Of a stretch of DNA of 64,000 nucleotides, positions 1-11,890 are shown piece by piece; within the stretch, counting starts at the first letter, position 1, and every line of letters begins with the position of its first letter. The stretch lies in NCBI GenBank assembly GCA_025617745.1, contig CM046869.1, positions 14,961,168 to 15,025,167 of the forward strand, in the 5' to 3' direction. The position numbers and the translations under genes were made by a program. This DNA comes from Heliocidaris erythrogramma. Its lineage: Eukaryota > Echinodermata > Echinoidea > Camarodonta > Echinometridae. The notes beneath the pieces are model-generated. The model worked only from the letters and a program-made list of their open reading frames with translations. It made no database searches and was not told the origin of the DNA.

Positions 1-99
1 ATAGACCGTTGGCCGTCAGATGTCACCACTGGTTATGCGATAAGTGTCGGGCGACAGTTGGGTCAATGAGCTATTACCCTCCGATGAGTGTTGAATTTG
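1..99. repeat. Copy of repeat also at 3126-3224
   Basis: The first 99 bases of the window are identical to 3126-3224, inside the inserted element at 2693-3577. The match stops abruptly at 99. The window therefore opens inside another copy of that family. Confidence 0.85.
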
Positions 100-1261
100 C
101 TAGTCTTTGCTTGACATCATTTTGAAGTAGTAATGGGGAAATCTGGTATGATCTAGTGATGAAATGATTTTATATTCCTTAACGAGGTGCTATGTTACAT
201 CAAAATTAATCTCTAAATTCAAATTTGATGAATGATGACCATTAAAACTTCCTCTTTTAACATCATTTTCGCTAAAGATACAATAAGGTTTGTAGATATA
301 GACTACTGTGTTATATGCATGCATAGCGTGTTAATAATACGTAGGTCCGTGTGTGTGTGTGTGTAGGCCTAGCTAGCGCTCCACGTATGTATAGCTGTGA
401 TACGTGAAACAATACACACACGAAATGCAAGCGCGTATATGTGTTGCATATTCAACTTCCAAAGTTTTCTTCGAACTACAGTACATATTCTCTCCAACAA
501 TAAGTTCTAATGTTGCTGCCAGTTCAGTTCTGATGGCTTTGGCCGAGTTAAGCTTTATGTATGCCTTGCATGTTATTAGTTGAGTGTCACAAATCATGCA
601 CCAGCGAGAGCGTTGAACTGGCACCGAAAGCGATGGCGATGCCATGGCCATTTCGCATTGATTGGGCCACGACCAGGACTACATTTTCACACACAACTTT
701 TATCAGTAAGAAGTTGCAAATGTAGGCCTAAATGCCAATTATTTCCGTTTTCAGCACCTCGTTTCCCGGCTTGTTTCTTGCAAATCTCAGAGAGTTTTAA
801 TATCCAATTCGAATGCATGCACAATACAGTACAGTACATCATAATGTGTACAGCTAGCTCGAGCTGAGCTGATATGCGATATGCGCGATCAGATCAGGGA
901 TCCCACCACGTGCAAAACGTAAAGCGAACTGTTTGATTGACGGTGATTTCATGAATATTTATGATCACTTGTGTGTGAACTTTTGACCCCTGACGTCAGC
1001 GTGGAGCAATTGCACTGGACTTTTTTTTTTTCGGGGCCAACAGGTTCTCGGGATCGCGCCATCACTCGGCTTATCGCGTATAGTCGGCAAATAAAAAACT
1101 CAATAAAAAGAGTCCAGAACTAGACTAATTAAGCACCAGAGAGCCACCATGCATCAGCCCAGAATACTCTTCTGTTATTACGTTCTCCGGCAGTTTAAGG
1201 GGATTGTGACCCAGCCAGAACATGATTCACAGGAACTCTATCATTAGGACACCCAAGCATG
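100..1261. other. Non-coding, no gene recognised
   Basis: Contains a GT microsatellite (about 349-364) and scattered short open frames without recognisable motifs. No collagen-like exon, RNA gene or transposon end was recognised. Confidence 0.6.
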
Positions 1262-1269
1262 ACCCAGAT

Positions 1270-1460
1270 TAGAGTACCTTTATATAGAAGAGTAGCGACA
1301 TGGACGTCTGACTTTTCTGGACACAAAATGGCGTTCGAATTCTTTCTAATGAGAACACCCAGGTGCTCATCGGAATTGAAAGGAAATGTTACGTAATAGT
1401 GGACACAAAATGGCGTTCAAATCACAGGTTGTCGTTACTCTTCTATATAAAGGTAATCTA
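1270..1460. mobile_element. Short non-autonomous hAT-type MITE with 8-bp target duplication
   Basis: 191 bp. Ends TAGAGTACCTTTATATAG and its near-perfect inverted complement CTATATAAAGGTAATCTA, about 31 bp inverted in all. Flanked by identical 8-bp direct repeats ACCCAGAT (1262-1269 and 1461-1468). The 8-bp duplication and TAGAG terminus fit the hAT superfamily. Internally the phrase GGACACAAAATGGCGTTC occurs twice (about 1319 and 1401). No coding capacity. Confidence 0.85.
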
Positions 1461-1468
1461 ACCCAGAT

Positions 1469-2072
1469 GACCCCCTAACATTCATGGGATTGGCACAGGT
1501 AAGGCGCTGGATGCTGTCCCAGTATTCAAGAACTAGGTTCTTACCTGTCGCCCAGTAAGGATAGTATGGGGTTAAAAAAATCAAGTGTAAAAAGCCTATT
1601 AGAGGTTTATACATGTTTCATTGGTTTTCTTGATGGATAGCTTTTTTTTAAAGAGCTAGACCCATACACAATATCAGTGATTATGATCTTGTAAAATGTA
1701 CATCATGTGCAGTATCTGTGAATATGATTGGTTTTAAAGTTTTATGATGACTATCCCTTGATGTTTCATATTTTTTTTGGTACATAAATATATGGGTTGT
1801 GTTATAATGAACTAAACGCTTTCAAATGAAATCTTTCCATATCTATGTATGGGTATGAAAAACAAGATATCACATTTTGGGGGAATGGAAATGCAAGACA
1901 GAAATGAAGTGAATAAGATCATATGAAATTACTCTTAGGGTATGTACATTTTTGAGGGATCCTTTGAAGGTGGTAGTTATTTCTCTGATACAAAGTGGGA
2001 TGGTCAATGTTTGTGATGCACAAATTGTAAAATGACTTGTTAAATCTTGGTATATATTTGTTCACCTCACAG
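1469..2072. other. Intronic or upstream non-coding sequence
   Basis: AT-rich, no gene or repeat end recognised apart from the acceptor region of exon a. Confidence 0.6.
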
Positions 2073-2126
2073 GGTATGCAAGGGGAAGAAGGAGAGGAAG
2101 GAAGAGCAGGGTTGGATGGATCAAAG
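2073..2126 (+). CDS. Collagen exon a (54 bp, 6 triplets)
   Basis: Acceptor cacag precedes and donor gtaaag follows. Reads GMQ GEE GEE GRA GLD GSK with perfect register. Acidic, Glu-rich. First exon visible in the window; the next is 10.3 kb downstream across an intron packed with transposons. Confidence 0.88.
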
Positions 2127-2637
2127 GTAAAGTTGGATTCCATGCCTCATGAAGAGTTTTGACCAATGACTAAGATTCACATGGCCATTTTATACTTCCT
2201 TAGCATAAATTTTAACTCTGTATAACAAGCAAGGTCTGGCTGTCGATTTATATTTATGCTTTGATTGCAACAAAACTTTTTCTTCATTATTACTTCTTGT
2301 ACTGTAAGTACAAAAAGTAGTATTTTGCAGTTTGCTAATTGAATTATCCATTCATTACTGGGTCATATGCTTACACAATAGATACTGTAACCACAGCCCT
2401 GGAAAAATATTAGACCATTAGAAGGCATATGTGGGAAGTGTTGGCTACATCAGTAATTGAACTTTCAAATTGATTTCTACTAGCTAACTCATAATGAGTG
2501 GATGACTACTCCCTAAAACAATTACCCCCTAAAATAACTAAACCCTCGGACAATTACCCCCCCCCCCCCACAGTTATCCCTAAAGGACAATTGGATCTAA
2601 AGGCATGCACCCCCAACGGATGGATACTCGGGTTAAA

Positions 2638-4399
2638 CAGTCAAACCGCAGGTCCCGAAAAAGGGCTCTATTTTATTTTCAGTTTTGCTTGATAGCCCCC
2701 TTCCACTGACCATCAAAGGCTCATCCCAAAACTGCGAATTTCAGCGTTCTGATGAATTCTGAGGATATTTGAGCCGACAAGCGTGTTTTGGGGGCCCTTT
2801 TTTCTGGCAAATCCGATAAAGATCTGACATTGATCGGGGTAATCGGATGAAAGACTGGTAGCTGCCCAATATCTGTCGGCCGTTTTCATCGGCGGCATTC
2901 GATTCATCTGTTGGAGGGTAAATCGAGGATGATCTGACACTAACCCAACACTTCCGACAATCGCTTGACACTAATCCGACTAATCAGTTAGTAATCGGAC
3001 ACTGACCTGATACTCAGAAATTGTGTACAAAAGGAGGATCTTGGTGTAGCGCTGTAGCACTGTTATTGTCTGATGAAAATCTGTCAAGCACCAGTGTTGG
3101 CTGACCCTGGAATCACCCTCCTTTTATAGACCGTTGGCCGTCAGATGTCACCACTGGTTATGCGATAAGTGTCGGGCGACAGTTGGGTCAATGAGCTATT
3201 ACCCTCCGATGAGTGTTGAATTTGTGCTGGGCGGCTATCGAACACGTCAGGCAGACCGCAGATTGCAATCAGATGAGCGTCCGATGACTGTTAATCATCG
3301 GACATCGACTGGACATGCCCGATAGCCGCACAACACAAATCTAGATCGGACTGACTCGACTTGCTACCAGAAATGGCGTCCAATGGCGAACTAAGCTCTT
3401 AGTTTAGTTTCTTGTCTCATCGGATCATGCCCGGCACATCTGACACTGACCTGATAGTCGACCAACACAAATCGGATTCATCGGAATGTGATACGATACA
3501 CTTCAGTGGGTGACCAGGTGAAAAAACTTTGCTTGCGACGAGTGTCTGATGAGCAGAAAGCTCTTTGGAAGGAGGTATGACTGGGTCAGTCTCTGAATAC
3601 ATAATGAGCAGGAACCCCCAGGAACATCTAATTTCCAAATGATTGAATGGACTAGTTAACATTTACCGATTGTCATGATTTACACATCAAATAAAAGAGG
3701 AGGAATTAGAGATTCATGACATACTCTATTTGTCTACGAAAAATGTGACAAAATTGGTGAAAACTAATGTTATTTAATGACCAAAAAAATAGAAATGAAG
3801 CCCTTTCCCCCAAATTGATCTACATGTTTGCACAAGAGGTCACCTAACAGGTGGTATGTGGTTTCAAATATCGCACCCTAATCTTGCAGGGTGGCCTTAC
3901 CAGCCAGCCAGTCACAGTGCTAGGATTCTATGGTCAAGGGAAATTTCAAGGATATATTATGTACTTGGGTTGAATATTGCTGGTTCCTGACCCTGTCATA
4001 AATGTATGGATTTTTAAAATTTAATAATGTAAAAGCTGAAACTTCAATGTTTCCATACATATGCGTTTCAATAGTGGCTCATATACTTTTTATGTGTCTT
4101 TTATCGACTTGAAATTTTATGAAGAAAAGTGTTTTGTTTCACTCTTTTATCACTTCAACTACCGGTATTTATTCTTTGAATTATAACTTAAACAAGGTAT
4201 GTCTGTGATAAAAAACTATCCATTTATCTTTCCAGAAAATTTGATGAGCATAGCATTGATATTTCTTAAGTTATTTAACTATGAATATGACCATGCAAAA
4301 CAGCCCACTGGTTTCAAGGAGAGTGTGCCATTTCAGGCACTGGAAATAAAATCAGCCCTTTTTGCTCATTTCCATACGACCTGACCTGCGGTCTGACTG
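2638..4399. mobile_element. TIR element copy 1, split by a nested insertion
   Basis: Terminal inverted repeat CAGTCAAACCGCAGGTC (2638-2654) and its complement with one mismatch (4383-4399). The internal parts match a second, uninterrupted copy at 23088-24194 almost throughout, for example around 3585-3660 and 4290-4400. Copy 1 is longer because of the insertion at 2693-3577. No transposase frame is visible, so it is non-autonomous; the superfamily is undetermined. Confidence 0.8.
2693..3577. mobile_element. Nested TIR insertion with 3-bp TGA duplication
   Basis: An 885-bp block interrupts the element at 2638-4399 where the 23-kb copy is continuous. It starts TAGCCCCCTTCC and ends GGAAGGAGGTA, near-inverted complements, flanked by TGA on both sides (2690-2692, 3578-3580). 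A 3-bp duplication fits PIF/Harbinger or CACTA-type elements; the family is not resolved. Part of it is repeated exactly at the start of the window. Confidence 0.75.
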
Positions 4400-4511
4400 T
4401 AAGACTGTAAACTAACAGAATGAAAATATCCGAGAGGGTAATTGTCCTGGGGATATTCTCCAGGGGTAGGGGATTTGGAACAAGTGTTCTGGCAGTAATG
4501 GTCTTGGGGAT

Positions 4512-4697
4512 AATTTCCTTCATTTCTGCATACTCACCTGTCAGTGTTTGACACTGCTACTCACCCCACCCCACCCTCAAAACACCGGTAATTCTCCCAC
4601 ATAATTTATTCCTGCCCCCGGGACGCACTGAGTGCAACCCACAAAGGTCACCTCGCGACCTACGTCCTACGTCACTTCCTCTTTCACTACCGCGCGC
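4512..4697. repeat. DIRS copy 1 left inverted terminal repeat
   Basis: The stretch with key motif CACCTCGCGACCTACGTCCT is the reverse complement of 8962-9012. The outer part (4520-4556) pairs with 8815-8852 of the internal complementary region. Confidence 0.85.
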
Positions 4698-4768
4698 CCG
4701 TCTCATGAACACCGAGACTTAATTTCATTAAATTTCACCTTTTCTTTGACCGTACTGCATTCTCTGTG

Positions 4769-5966
4769 ATGTCGGACAAGAAGAAGAAAACTAAAGACGG
4801 CTCGACGTCGGGATCTAAATCCCATTCTACTACGGGTTCGGCGGAAATCCGCTTAAATCATGAACCCAATCAAACCATCACGGGTCCGGTGGGAATCCGC
4901 CTAAATCATGGACCTCCTCACTCCAGTACGGGTTCAGCAGGCATCCCCCTAAATCATGAACCCACTCAAGGCAATAACAAATGCCTCGGAGAGACCAGAG
5001 ATGGGGGGACTATTCTGTCTCGTCTGATATTTCATCTCGCCCTTCTCATATTGATTACGAGTCGGACACTGCCTCATATCAAAATGAACTAAGAGTCGAG
5101 CAGCAAAACCCCTCTCTCACTCACCCGCAAGCGCAAGCAGCTACGACCACAGACAAAATAAATGCTGCCGCTGCCATAGTACTGAAATACTGCCCTCAAT
5201 TGGTGGCTGACGGTCCAGCCCATTCTCAGCCACTAAAGGCGGAAGAAGAATCCTCGATCTTTCACTTGTCCTCATCGTTCGAATTCTCAAACAAGAACGA
5301 GCCACGTACCGGCGCTTAAAATGGATGCTCCAATAAGGAGCTCGACAAACGAGGAAAGAAACTAAAGACAGTCCGTTTCCAGATTCGACCCAGCGGACTA
5401 CGATCGCTTTCTGTGTACCCCGGCCATCCCGGCGGTAGCACTCAAGTCTAGACCGTTCAAGTCGAATGAGTTCAATTACGAGAGACTAGACCTATCGGCC
5501 AGAACGGCCATGAGACTAGCTATGATGCAGGGATATTTATCTACGGCCCTGGCGGATGCCAACAGACTCAGAATAACTGAGGAAGACAAAGTATCTCTGC
5601 TGGAAACAATTGGTCTGATATCGGATTTACAGTTTGACATAGCAGCCAGATCTGCACTGTTATGCTGCAGGGCCCCGACGCAAAAACGTCACTGAGGCTT
5701 TGAGGATGGACAAGAATGTGAGTAATGCCCTCCTTAAGCAACCGAATGAAGGTAAGGACCTTTTTGCTGATAATATGCAGAATATTCTGGAAGATACTAT
5801 TACAGCTAAGTCTACGGCAGCCAAAACTTACTACAAGCTGTCTAACACTAGACCTATGTTGGCTCACTCCTTTCAGGGAGCCTCTCAAGACCAGCCTCAA
5901 TTTTCTCAGTCCCAACCCCAGGAGTGGGCAGTACCGCAGGAACGAACAGTCCCACAAAGGCCCTAA
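4769..5966 (+). pseudogene. DIRS copy 1 Gag-like region, broken
   Basis: Begins at ATG 4769 with a Lys-rich start (MSDKKKKTKDG) and three imperfect repeats of a NHEP/NHGP-containing unit. The frame is interrupted at least near 5090, 5320 and 5695. Around 5510-5600 the translation MRLAMMQGYLSTALADAN aligns with the C-terminal Gag block of the second DIRS family (MRLAAFQGFLSDLRSRAEE at about 35869), which identifies the region. Structural nucleocapsid-like role assumed from position. Confidence 0.65.
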
Positions 5967-6345
5967 CTTTCGCAACACGGCCCCCTCCCCAATGGGGGAA
6001 ACCCCCTTTCGTTCAGCCCCAGACCTAAACAGGGCCAATACTATAGCGGCAAATCTAACAGATTACCCCAGTTTCTCCTTTACAGAACAACAAAGGAAGG
6101 ATCGCAGAGGTCCTGCCCCAGGGGGGGCCTCCCATTTCTGACTATGCCCCGACCCACGATCACATTCCGGTAGGGGGGAGACTGACCCATTTTTCTCTGT
6201 AAATTGGTTACAGATAACAACAGACAAATTAATTATTCAGATAATTACGTTCTGGTACAAGCCAGGCCTTTCTGTCCCTCGTTCTCACATCCACATCCTC
6301 CGCCCCATCCCCCTACCTTCAAAGACCTCTCACAGACTTGCCCTA

Positions 6346-7692
6346 TTGTCAGAAATTCAATCTCTCCTCGACAAACGGGTCATAACGGAGGTCCCTTTCT
6401 CACAGAATCTTACCATATCCCCTGTTTTTCTGAAGGCCAAAAGATCGGGGGGATTCAGAATGGTTCTGAACGTCAAAGAACTAAACACTTTCATAACAAA
6501 CTACATGTTCAAGATGGAGTCCCTCTCATCAATACTACCTCTAATCCAGAATCACGAATGGGCGGCGTCGATAGATCTCAAGGACGCCTACTACCACATT
6601 CCCATCGCCCCTCAACCTCGCCACCTACTAAACTTCATGATCGGGAAAGTGTGCTACCAATTTCGGTGCCTTCCCTTCGGCCTGAAAACAGCCCCGCGCT
6701 TTTTCACTCGGCTGGCCCAAGCCGTGGCAGCGGAATTACGCGGAAGAGGGGTCAAAATTTTCATGTACCTCGACGACTGGCTCATTCTAGGGCCCTCCCC
6801 CAGAGCCTTAGAAAGAGACATACAGGCCACCATCAGCTTGGCATCAAACCTCAGGTTCCTAATAAATTCTGCAAAGTCAAACCTTACACCGACAGGGGCA
6901 CCCAAATTCATAGGGGCGAAAATCTTGATTCCGAGCCTACGAGCCAGACCTACAGATCACAGAAGACATACAATCATGGAAATAGGTTACTCTCTTATAG
7001 CATGCAAGGCAGCTCCGGCAAAGACCTGGCAAAAATTTCTTGGGCTCCTTGCCAGCCTAGTAGACCTCATACCGGACTGCAGGCTTCACATGAGACCCCT
7101 GCAACTTCACTTTCTAAGGCACTTTAGACCAATCCGAGATCCCCAAACGAAAATTATCCCAGTCACAAACAAAGTAAGAGAATCAGCCCTCTTCTGGGTC
7201 AATCCTACCATGCTTTATCACGGGAAGGAAATTCATCAAGACCAGCCTTCCCTTACAATCACTGCAGATGCATCCCACCAAGGGTGGGGGGCTCACTTCG
7301 AAGACGTTCACCTAGCAGGCCGCTGGTCAGGGGTGGACAGACAACACCACATCAACTTCCTGGAAATGCGGGCTGTCCAATTAGCCCTGATTCAACTCGC
7401 CCCCAGGCTGAGGGGCAAAACCATTCTTATCAAATCAGACAACAAAACCACAGTGTCATACATCAACAGACAGGGGGCAACAAAATCCAGGACACTCTGC
7501 AATCTAGCAGTAGAAATGATCCTCTGGTGCAGAGAGAACCAAATGAAAATTAAAGCGAGCTATATTCCCGGACGGGACAACTATAAGCAGATTTCCTCTC
7601 GAGAGGGAAATATCTCCCGTCAGAATGGTCCCTACATCCACAAGTGGCGAAAACCATCTTTTCACAATTTGGTCAACCGCAGATACATGTAG
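6346..7692 (+). pseudogene. DIRS copy 1 reverse transcriptase and RNase H
   Basis: 448 codons open from a non-ATG start; the frame is also open upstream. RT motifs: SIDLKDAYYHIPI near residue 75, LPFGLKTAPRFF near 105, and the catalytic YLDDW at residues 141-145. RNase H follows: ITADASHQGWG (about 305) with the first catalytic Asp, FLEMRAV with Glu (about 345), KSDNKT with Asp (about 365), then IPGRDN. Near 7580 one base is missing relative to related elements, and the continuation ADFLSRG is found in the next frame. It would copy the element RNA and degrade the RNA strand. Confidence 0.9.
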
Positions 7693-8201
7693 ATCTGTTT
7701 GCCTCCTCCCTAAACCACCTCCTTCCGGTGTACTGTACCCGCCACAAGGACCCGTTGGCCCTCACAACAGACGCGTTCTCCATTCCGTGGACGAACTTCC
7801 TCGGCTACGCATTTCCCCCCTTCTCCATAATTCCACAAGTCATTCAGAAGGTCAAGGGGGACAAAGCGTCAATCCTGCTAATTGCCCCGTTTTGGCCAAA
7901 GAGACCATGGTTCCTAGAATTGTTGAAACTACTAATGGAACCTCCCAGAGCCCCCCCCCTGAGATCAGACCTACTGCTACAACCAGGGACTCAGACCCCC
8001 TACCCAAAAATCCAGACACTGTCCCTCACACTCTGGATCATCTCCGGAGAGCAGCGATTAACGCAGGCCTATCAAGCAGAGCTGCGGAGATGTCAGCAAA
8101 ATATCTCTGATCTTCCACTAGATCCACCTATGACTTTCGACTACTATGGTACTGCGAGTGGTGCAAGGCAGAGGGCGTCGACCCTAGTTCTGCCCCTTTA
8201 G
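7644..8201 (+). pseudogene. DIRS copy 1 pol continuation (post-RNase H domain)
   Basis: Continues the polyprotein in another frame. Carries HVDLFASSLNHLLPVYC, TDAFSIPW and LLIAPFWPKRPWF, patterns seen after RNase H in DIRS-family proteins and also in the copies at 37.6 and 44.8 kb. Function of this domain is unknown. The frame drift at its 5' edge results from the one-base loss near 7580. Confidence 0.75.
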
Positions 8202-8469
8202 GTAAGGTTTCGGACTTTCTAGTCATGCTCTTTGATGACGGTCTCTCATTATCTACTATCAAGGGATATAGGTCGGCCATAGCAGCCATCCATCAAGGGT
8301 TTGACAATGGTGAAACGATCTCTACTTCCCGCTTTCTATATCGGTTAACAAAATCTTTCTTCTTACAGCGGCCCCCGACACGTAAGTTGGGTCCACGGTG
8401 GGACCTACCTAGAGTTCTCCAGGCTTTGTCCCGCTCCCCGTTTGAACCTATGCACAAATGCTCCTTATG
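8109..8469 (+). pseudogene. DIRS copy 1 tyrosine recombinase, N-terminal half only
   Basis: The frame runs through YDFRLLWYCEWCKAEG and LSLSTIKGYRSAIAAIHQGF to KSFFLQRPPTRKLGPRWDLP and stops at 8467. This is the core-binding domain. The catalytic domain (Arg, HxxR, Tyr), visible in the copy at 38 kb, is absent; the sequence goes directly into 3' non-coding DNA. The enzyme would have integrated the circular DNA form. Confidence 0.8.
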
Positions 8470-8812
8470 AAGGGTTCTCTCAAATGGTCATTGCCCTTAT
8501 TAATCTTCCTTGACCTCATTGCTGATAGTCTTACATTGTGTAATGAATCACTTTTATATTAAGTTGTTTTTTCATAGTTACATGTAAACTGTGTATTTGA
8601 TATCTTTCAACCCTTAGTGGGGTTACTGTTATATTGTTCAAACTTAATTGTTTTGCCTTCGAGAACCTTCCCTCTTTGGATCAAGAATTTTTGCAACTTT
8701 CATACTTTACGACTTAACTTCCCTCATCCTATTTTTGAGGGTCTTATTTGGCTTCATCATCCCTTGTGATAGATTGAATATGCCTATCCTCCGCTTGATT
8801 CTTTTGTTGTAA

Positions 8813-9163
8813 TCTAGCAGTGTTAAACACTGACAGGTGAGTATGCAGAAATGAAGTAAATTATGACACTCAAACGTGAGTGTCTTATTTGCAAATAATG
8901 CATACTCACCTGTCAAGTCTCCCACCCTGCTTCCCCGTCGAATAGGCTTCCTGTTACTCGTACGTGAAAGAGGAAGTGACGTAGGACGTAGGTCGCGAGG
9001 TGACCTTTGTGGGTTGCACGCAGTGCGTCCCGGGAGCAGGAATAAATTATGTGGGAGAATTACCGGTGTCTTGAGGGTGGGGTGGGGTGAATAGCAGTGT
9101 TAAACACTGACAGGTGAGTATGCATTATTCGCAAATAAGACACTCACGTTTGAGTGTCATAAT
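8813..9163. repeat. DIRS copy 1 internal complementary region and right ITR
   Basis: 8813-8913 contains, head to head, the complement of the left end (AGCAGTGTTAAACACTGACA) and of the right end (TATGACACTCAAACGTGAGT). 8962-9163 is the right inverted repeat. The three-part arrangement is diagnostic of DIRS replication. Confidence 0.87.
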
Positions 9164-9210
9164 CGTCCAGGAGGTATGCCTGATTGTCTGGTTAAACCAT
9201 GTTCACTTCT

Positions 9211-9955
9211 CTACCGTGTGTCTCAAAAAAAAACTTTACCATTTTGAAATGGCTGCCAAATAAAAAATATATGATTCTGGGGGGAAAGGTTTATATGTAT
9301 GGAAAGCTCATAAACTCAACTTTCTTATGACACCAAAAAGTCCAAAAATAATTCATGCTTGGGTGAGCACTGCTCACTTTTGTAAAGGGTATGGAAATTA
9401 GGTTGCGCAGGAATGGGCCTTCCAATTTGTGAGAGGAAAGTCCTTTTGGATCTTACGGAATTGAGGATGATATGAAAAATTTATGATCAGTTGTGATGAG
9501 TTTGGGTTTGCTGAGTCACCTCCCCTGCAACTTGTACCATCACCCCATCCTGACTCCCATGAACACACCACTGAGTCTACCAGGGAAAGTTACAATGCTA
9601 CAATAATAAATGCAATTCCTGTTCACTCATGCATAACAATATCATTTAATAAACCATAAAATTCACTCAGCAAACCCAAACTGATCGCAATTGATCATGA
9701 ATTTATCATATCATCCTCAATTTTGTAAGCTCCAAAGGACTGGCCTCTCACAAATTGGAAGGCTAATTCCTGCGCAACCTAATTTTCATACCCTTTACAA
9801 AAGTGAGCAGTGCTCACCCAAGCATGAATTATTTTCAGACTTTTTGGTGTCATGTGAAAGTTGAGTCCATGAGCTATCCATACATATAAACCTTCCCCCC
9901 TTTTTATTTGGCAGCCATTTCAAAAGTGTAAAGTTTTTTTTGAGACGCACGGTAG
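9211..9955. mobile_element. Large fold-back element
   Basis: Arms of about 300 bp (9211-9515 and 9655-9955) are inverted complements of roughly 85-90% identity by eye, starting CTACCGTG and ending CACGGTAG, with a short spacer. No coding sequence. It starts about 50 bp after the DIRS end. Confidence 0.8.
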
Positions 9956-10535
9956 AAGCAGTTTGTTCAGTTCTTGGTGGTGATTTGCTACATTTGATGA
10001 TAGCGTTGATGATAGTGTTGCATTTTTTTCTCTTCACAGCAGCTCATTCATGTAGCTAGAATTTTTTTCTTTTTTGGTAACTTCACTTTTCTATTGTTTT
10101 TGATTTTGATGTCACTCTGTGTTCTCAGTAAAATAATGAGCAGGCCATAGTACTCAAACTAAGACAAGTAACACTTGAAATTAATCCTCTCAGACATTTA
10201 TAGTCTATTATGTGGTCAAAAAAACCTTTCTCATATTAAAATGAGGGGGGGGGGGGTAATTGTCTAGTGGATTTAACACTACCTACATTGTATATGCCTC
10301 CAAATGCAGCTGGTTTAATAATTTTTTCCAGGGCTTTATGTCGTGGTACAAGTCACATAATTATTAATTCTTTTTATTGATGTAAATCACTCAATGTTTT
10401 TGTAGATTTATTCTTTAAAATTTCTAAAATTTTGATTAAATTATATGAGTCATGAAGACAAAACGTTTATACGATTCATGAATAAAAAGTACAACGTGAT
10501 CTTGAAATGCATGGTTCTAATCAAAATAATATGGT
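9956..10535. other. Intronic sequence, no gene
   Basis: AT-rich, with a G run and one GGGGGTAATTGTC motif near 10250 of the dispersed minisatellite family. Nothing else recognised. Confidence 0.6.
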
Positions 10536-10539
10536 GCTA

Positions 10540-10960
10540 TACCGACTCGCAAACTGGTGTCATACCATAAATATAGAAAGCTTAATGATAAAGTTGAGTT
10601 GTGCTCATGTGACTACATTGTGAAAGAAACTGTCTCAAAGCAATTAGGAAAGGTTGATCATGTCTACATAAGAATTGTTTTATATTGTGAGGATATGGAA
10701 TCATCAAAATGGTAACAAATTGACCCAGTCTCACTGAAAAGCACATGCACTGCACACAGAAATGTGTATATGAGACTGCACACACATGCATGTGGTGTGA
10801 ATGTTCGCCCCAAACACTATTTCACGTTTAATTTTAAATATGAGGGTATTTGAAGAGCAATCCTTTTCAAGGGACATTTCTACTATGACGTTCTTCCAAA
10901 GTGACATGAAATGAATTAGAATGCTCACAAATTATATTTGACCTTTTGCACTACTCACCC
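10540..10960. repeat. Dispersed repeat, copy at 25675-26045
   Basis: About 400 bp aligns with 25675-26045, sharing for example GAAACTGTCTCAAAGCAA, CACATGCACTGCACACAGAA and TTTGAAGAGCAATCCTTTTC in the same order. Same orientation. No coding capacity. Confidence 0.8.
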
Positions 10961-11320
10961 TTCTCTCTAAAGCAGAATTAACTTTTTCATAGAAAATTGG
11001 CTTGGATGAAATCGGAAAAAAGTATAAGTGAAAGTTTGAGATAAATCAGACAAAAAAAATTAATAACAAGTAAGTTATCACTTTTTAAAAGTTGAGATCA
11101 CTAGTGATATGGAGATTCTCAAATTGCCAATGCTGTCATGATGTGTGATATCATACATGGAGAACTGTCTCATTTATTTTGTACTTACAAAGTATCCAAT
11201 TTATCAACTCTTATGGTGAAAACGAATTTTTTTCATCGGAGAACATGTAAAAATATGCTACCCATAATGTATCATGGACAAAAGGTCTAATCTATCATTA
11301 AAATGGGCAAGGAATATTTA

Positions 11321-11890
11321 TACCCCTGCCAAACGAAGTTTGAAGGGGGTATATAGGAATCAGTCAACGGTTGGGCGGTCGGGCGGTCGGTCCGTTGCAA
11401 ATCTTGCAGATCGAACTACTTTCTCAGTTTTCGACCAAAGCTCATGAAATTTGGTACGCACATTGGTCTTGGTGGGAAGATGTGCAAGACATATTTTTCG
11501 GATGAATCGGAATGTGCGTTGCCATGGTAACGGCATATTTATGGCAGAAAATCAAGGAAACACCTTGCGGATCGAACTACTTCCTCAGTTTTTGACCGAA
11601 AGTCATGAAATTTGGTACACACATTGGTCTTGGTGGGAAGATGTGCAAGACATATTTTTCGGATGAGTCGGAATCTGCGTTGCCATGGTAACGGCATATT
11701 TATGGCAGAAAATCAAGGAAACACCTGGCGGATCAAACTACTTCCTCAGTTTTTGACCGAAAGTCATGAAATTTGGTAAACACATTGGTCTTGGTGGGAA
11801 GATGTACAAGACATATTTTTCGGATGAGTCGGAATCTGCGTTGCCATGGTAACGGCATATTTATGGCAGAAACTCAAGGAAACACCAGTT
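11321..11890. repeat. Hairpin-headed tandem repeat element (family F, 3 x 161 bp)
   Basis: Begins with an imperfect hairpin (11321-11351; TACCCC paired to GGGGTA), then CGGTCGG-rich DNA, then three units of 161 bp starting at 11409, 11570 and 11731. Each unit has GAACTACTT, CATGAAATTTGGTA and GCCATGGTAACGGCATATTT. No 3' inverted repeat found, so the 3' end may be truncated. Confidence 0.82.

Larger units (their letters stand above)
4512..9163 (+). mobile_element. DIRS-type tyrosine-recombinase retrotransposon, copy 1 (decayed)
   Basis: About 4.65 kb. Ends are inverted repeats (left 4512-4697, right about 8962-9163), and an internal complementary region at 8813-8913 joins the complements of both outer ends, the hallmark of DIRS elements that pass through a circular intermediate. 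Order: Gag-like region, reverse transcriptase and RNase H, downstream DIRS-specific domain, then the start of a tyrosine recombinase. The frames are broken and the recombinase catalytic half is missing, so it is non-autonomous today. It is a different family from the copies at 32 and 42 kb, with different terminal sequences and about a third to half protein identity by eye. Confidence 0.9.

Noticed and set aside
5568-6038. 156-codon minus-strand frame
   Set aside because: Antisense shadow of the DIRS copy 1 Gag region.
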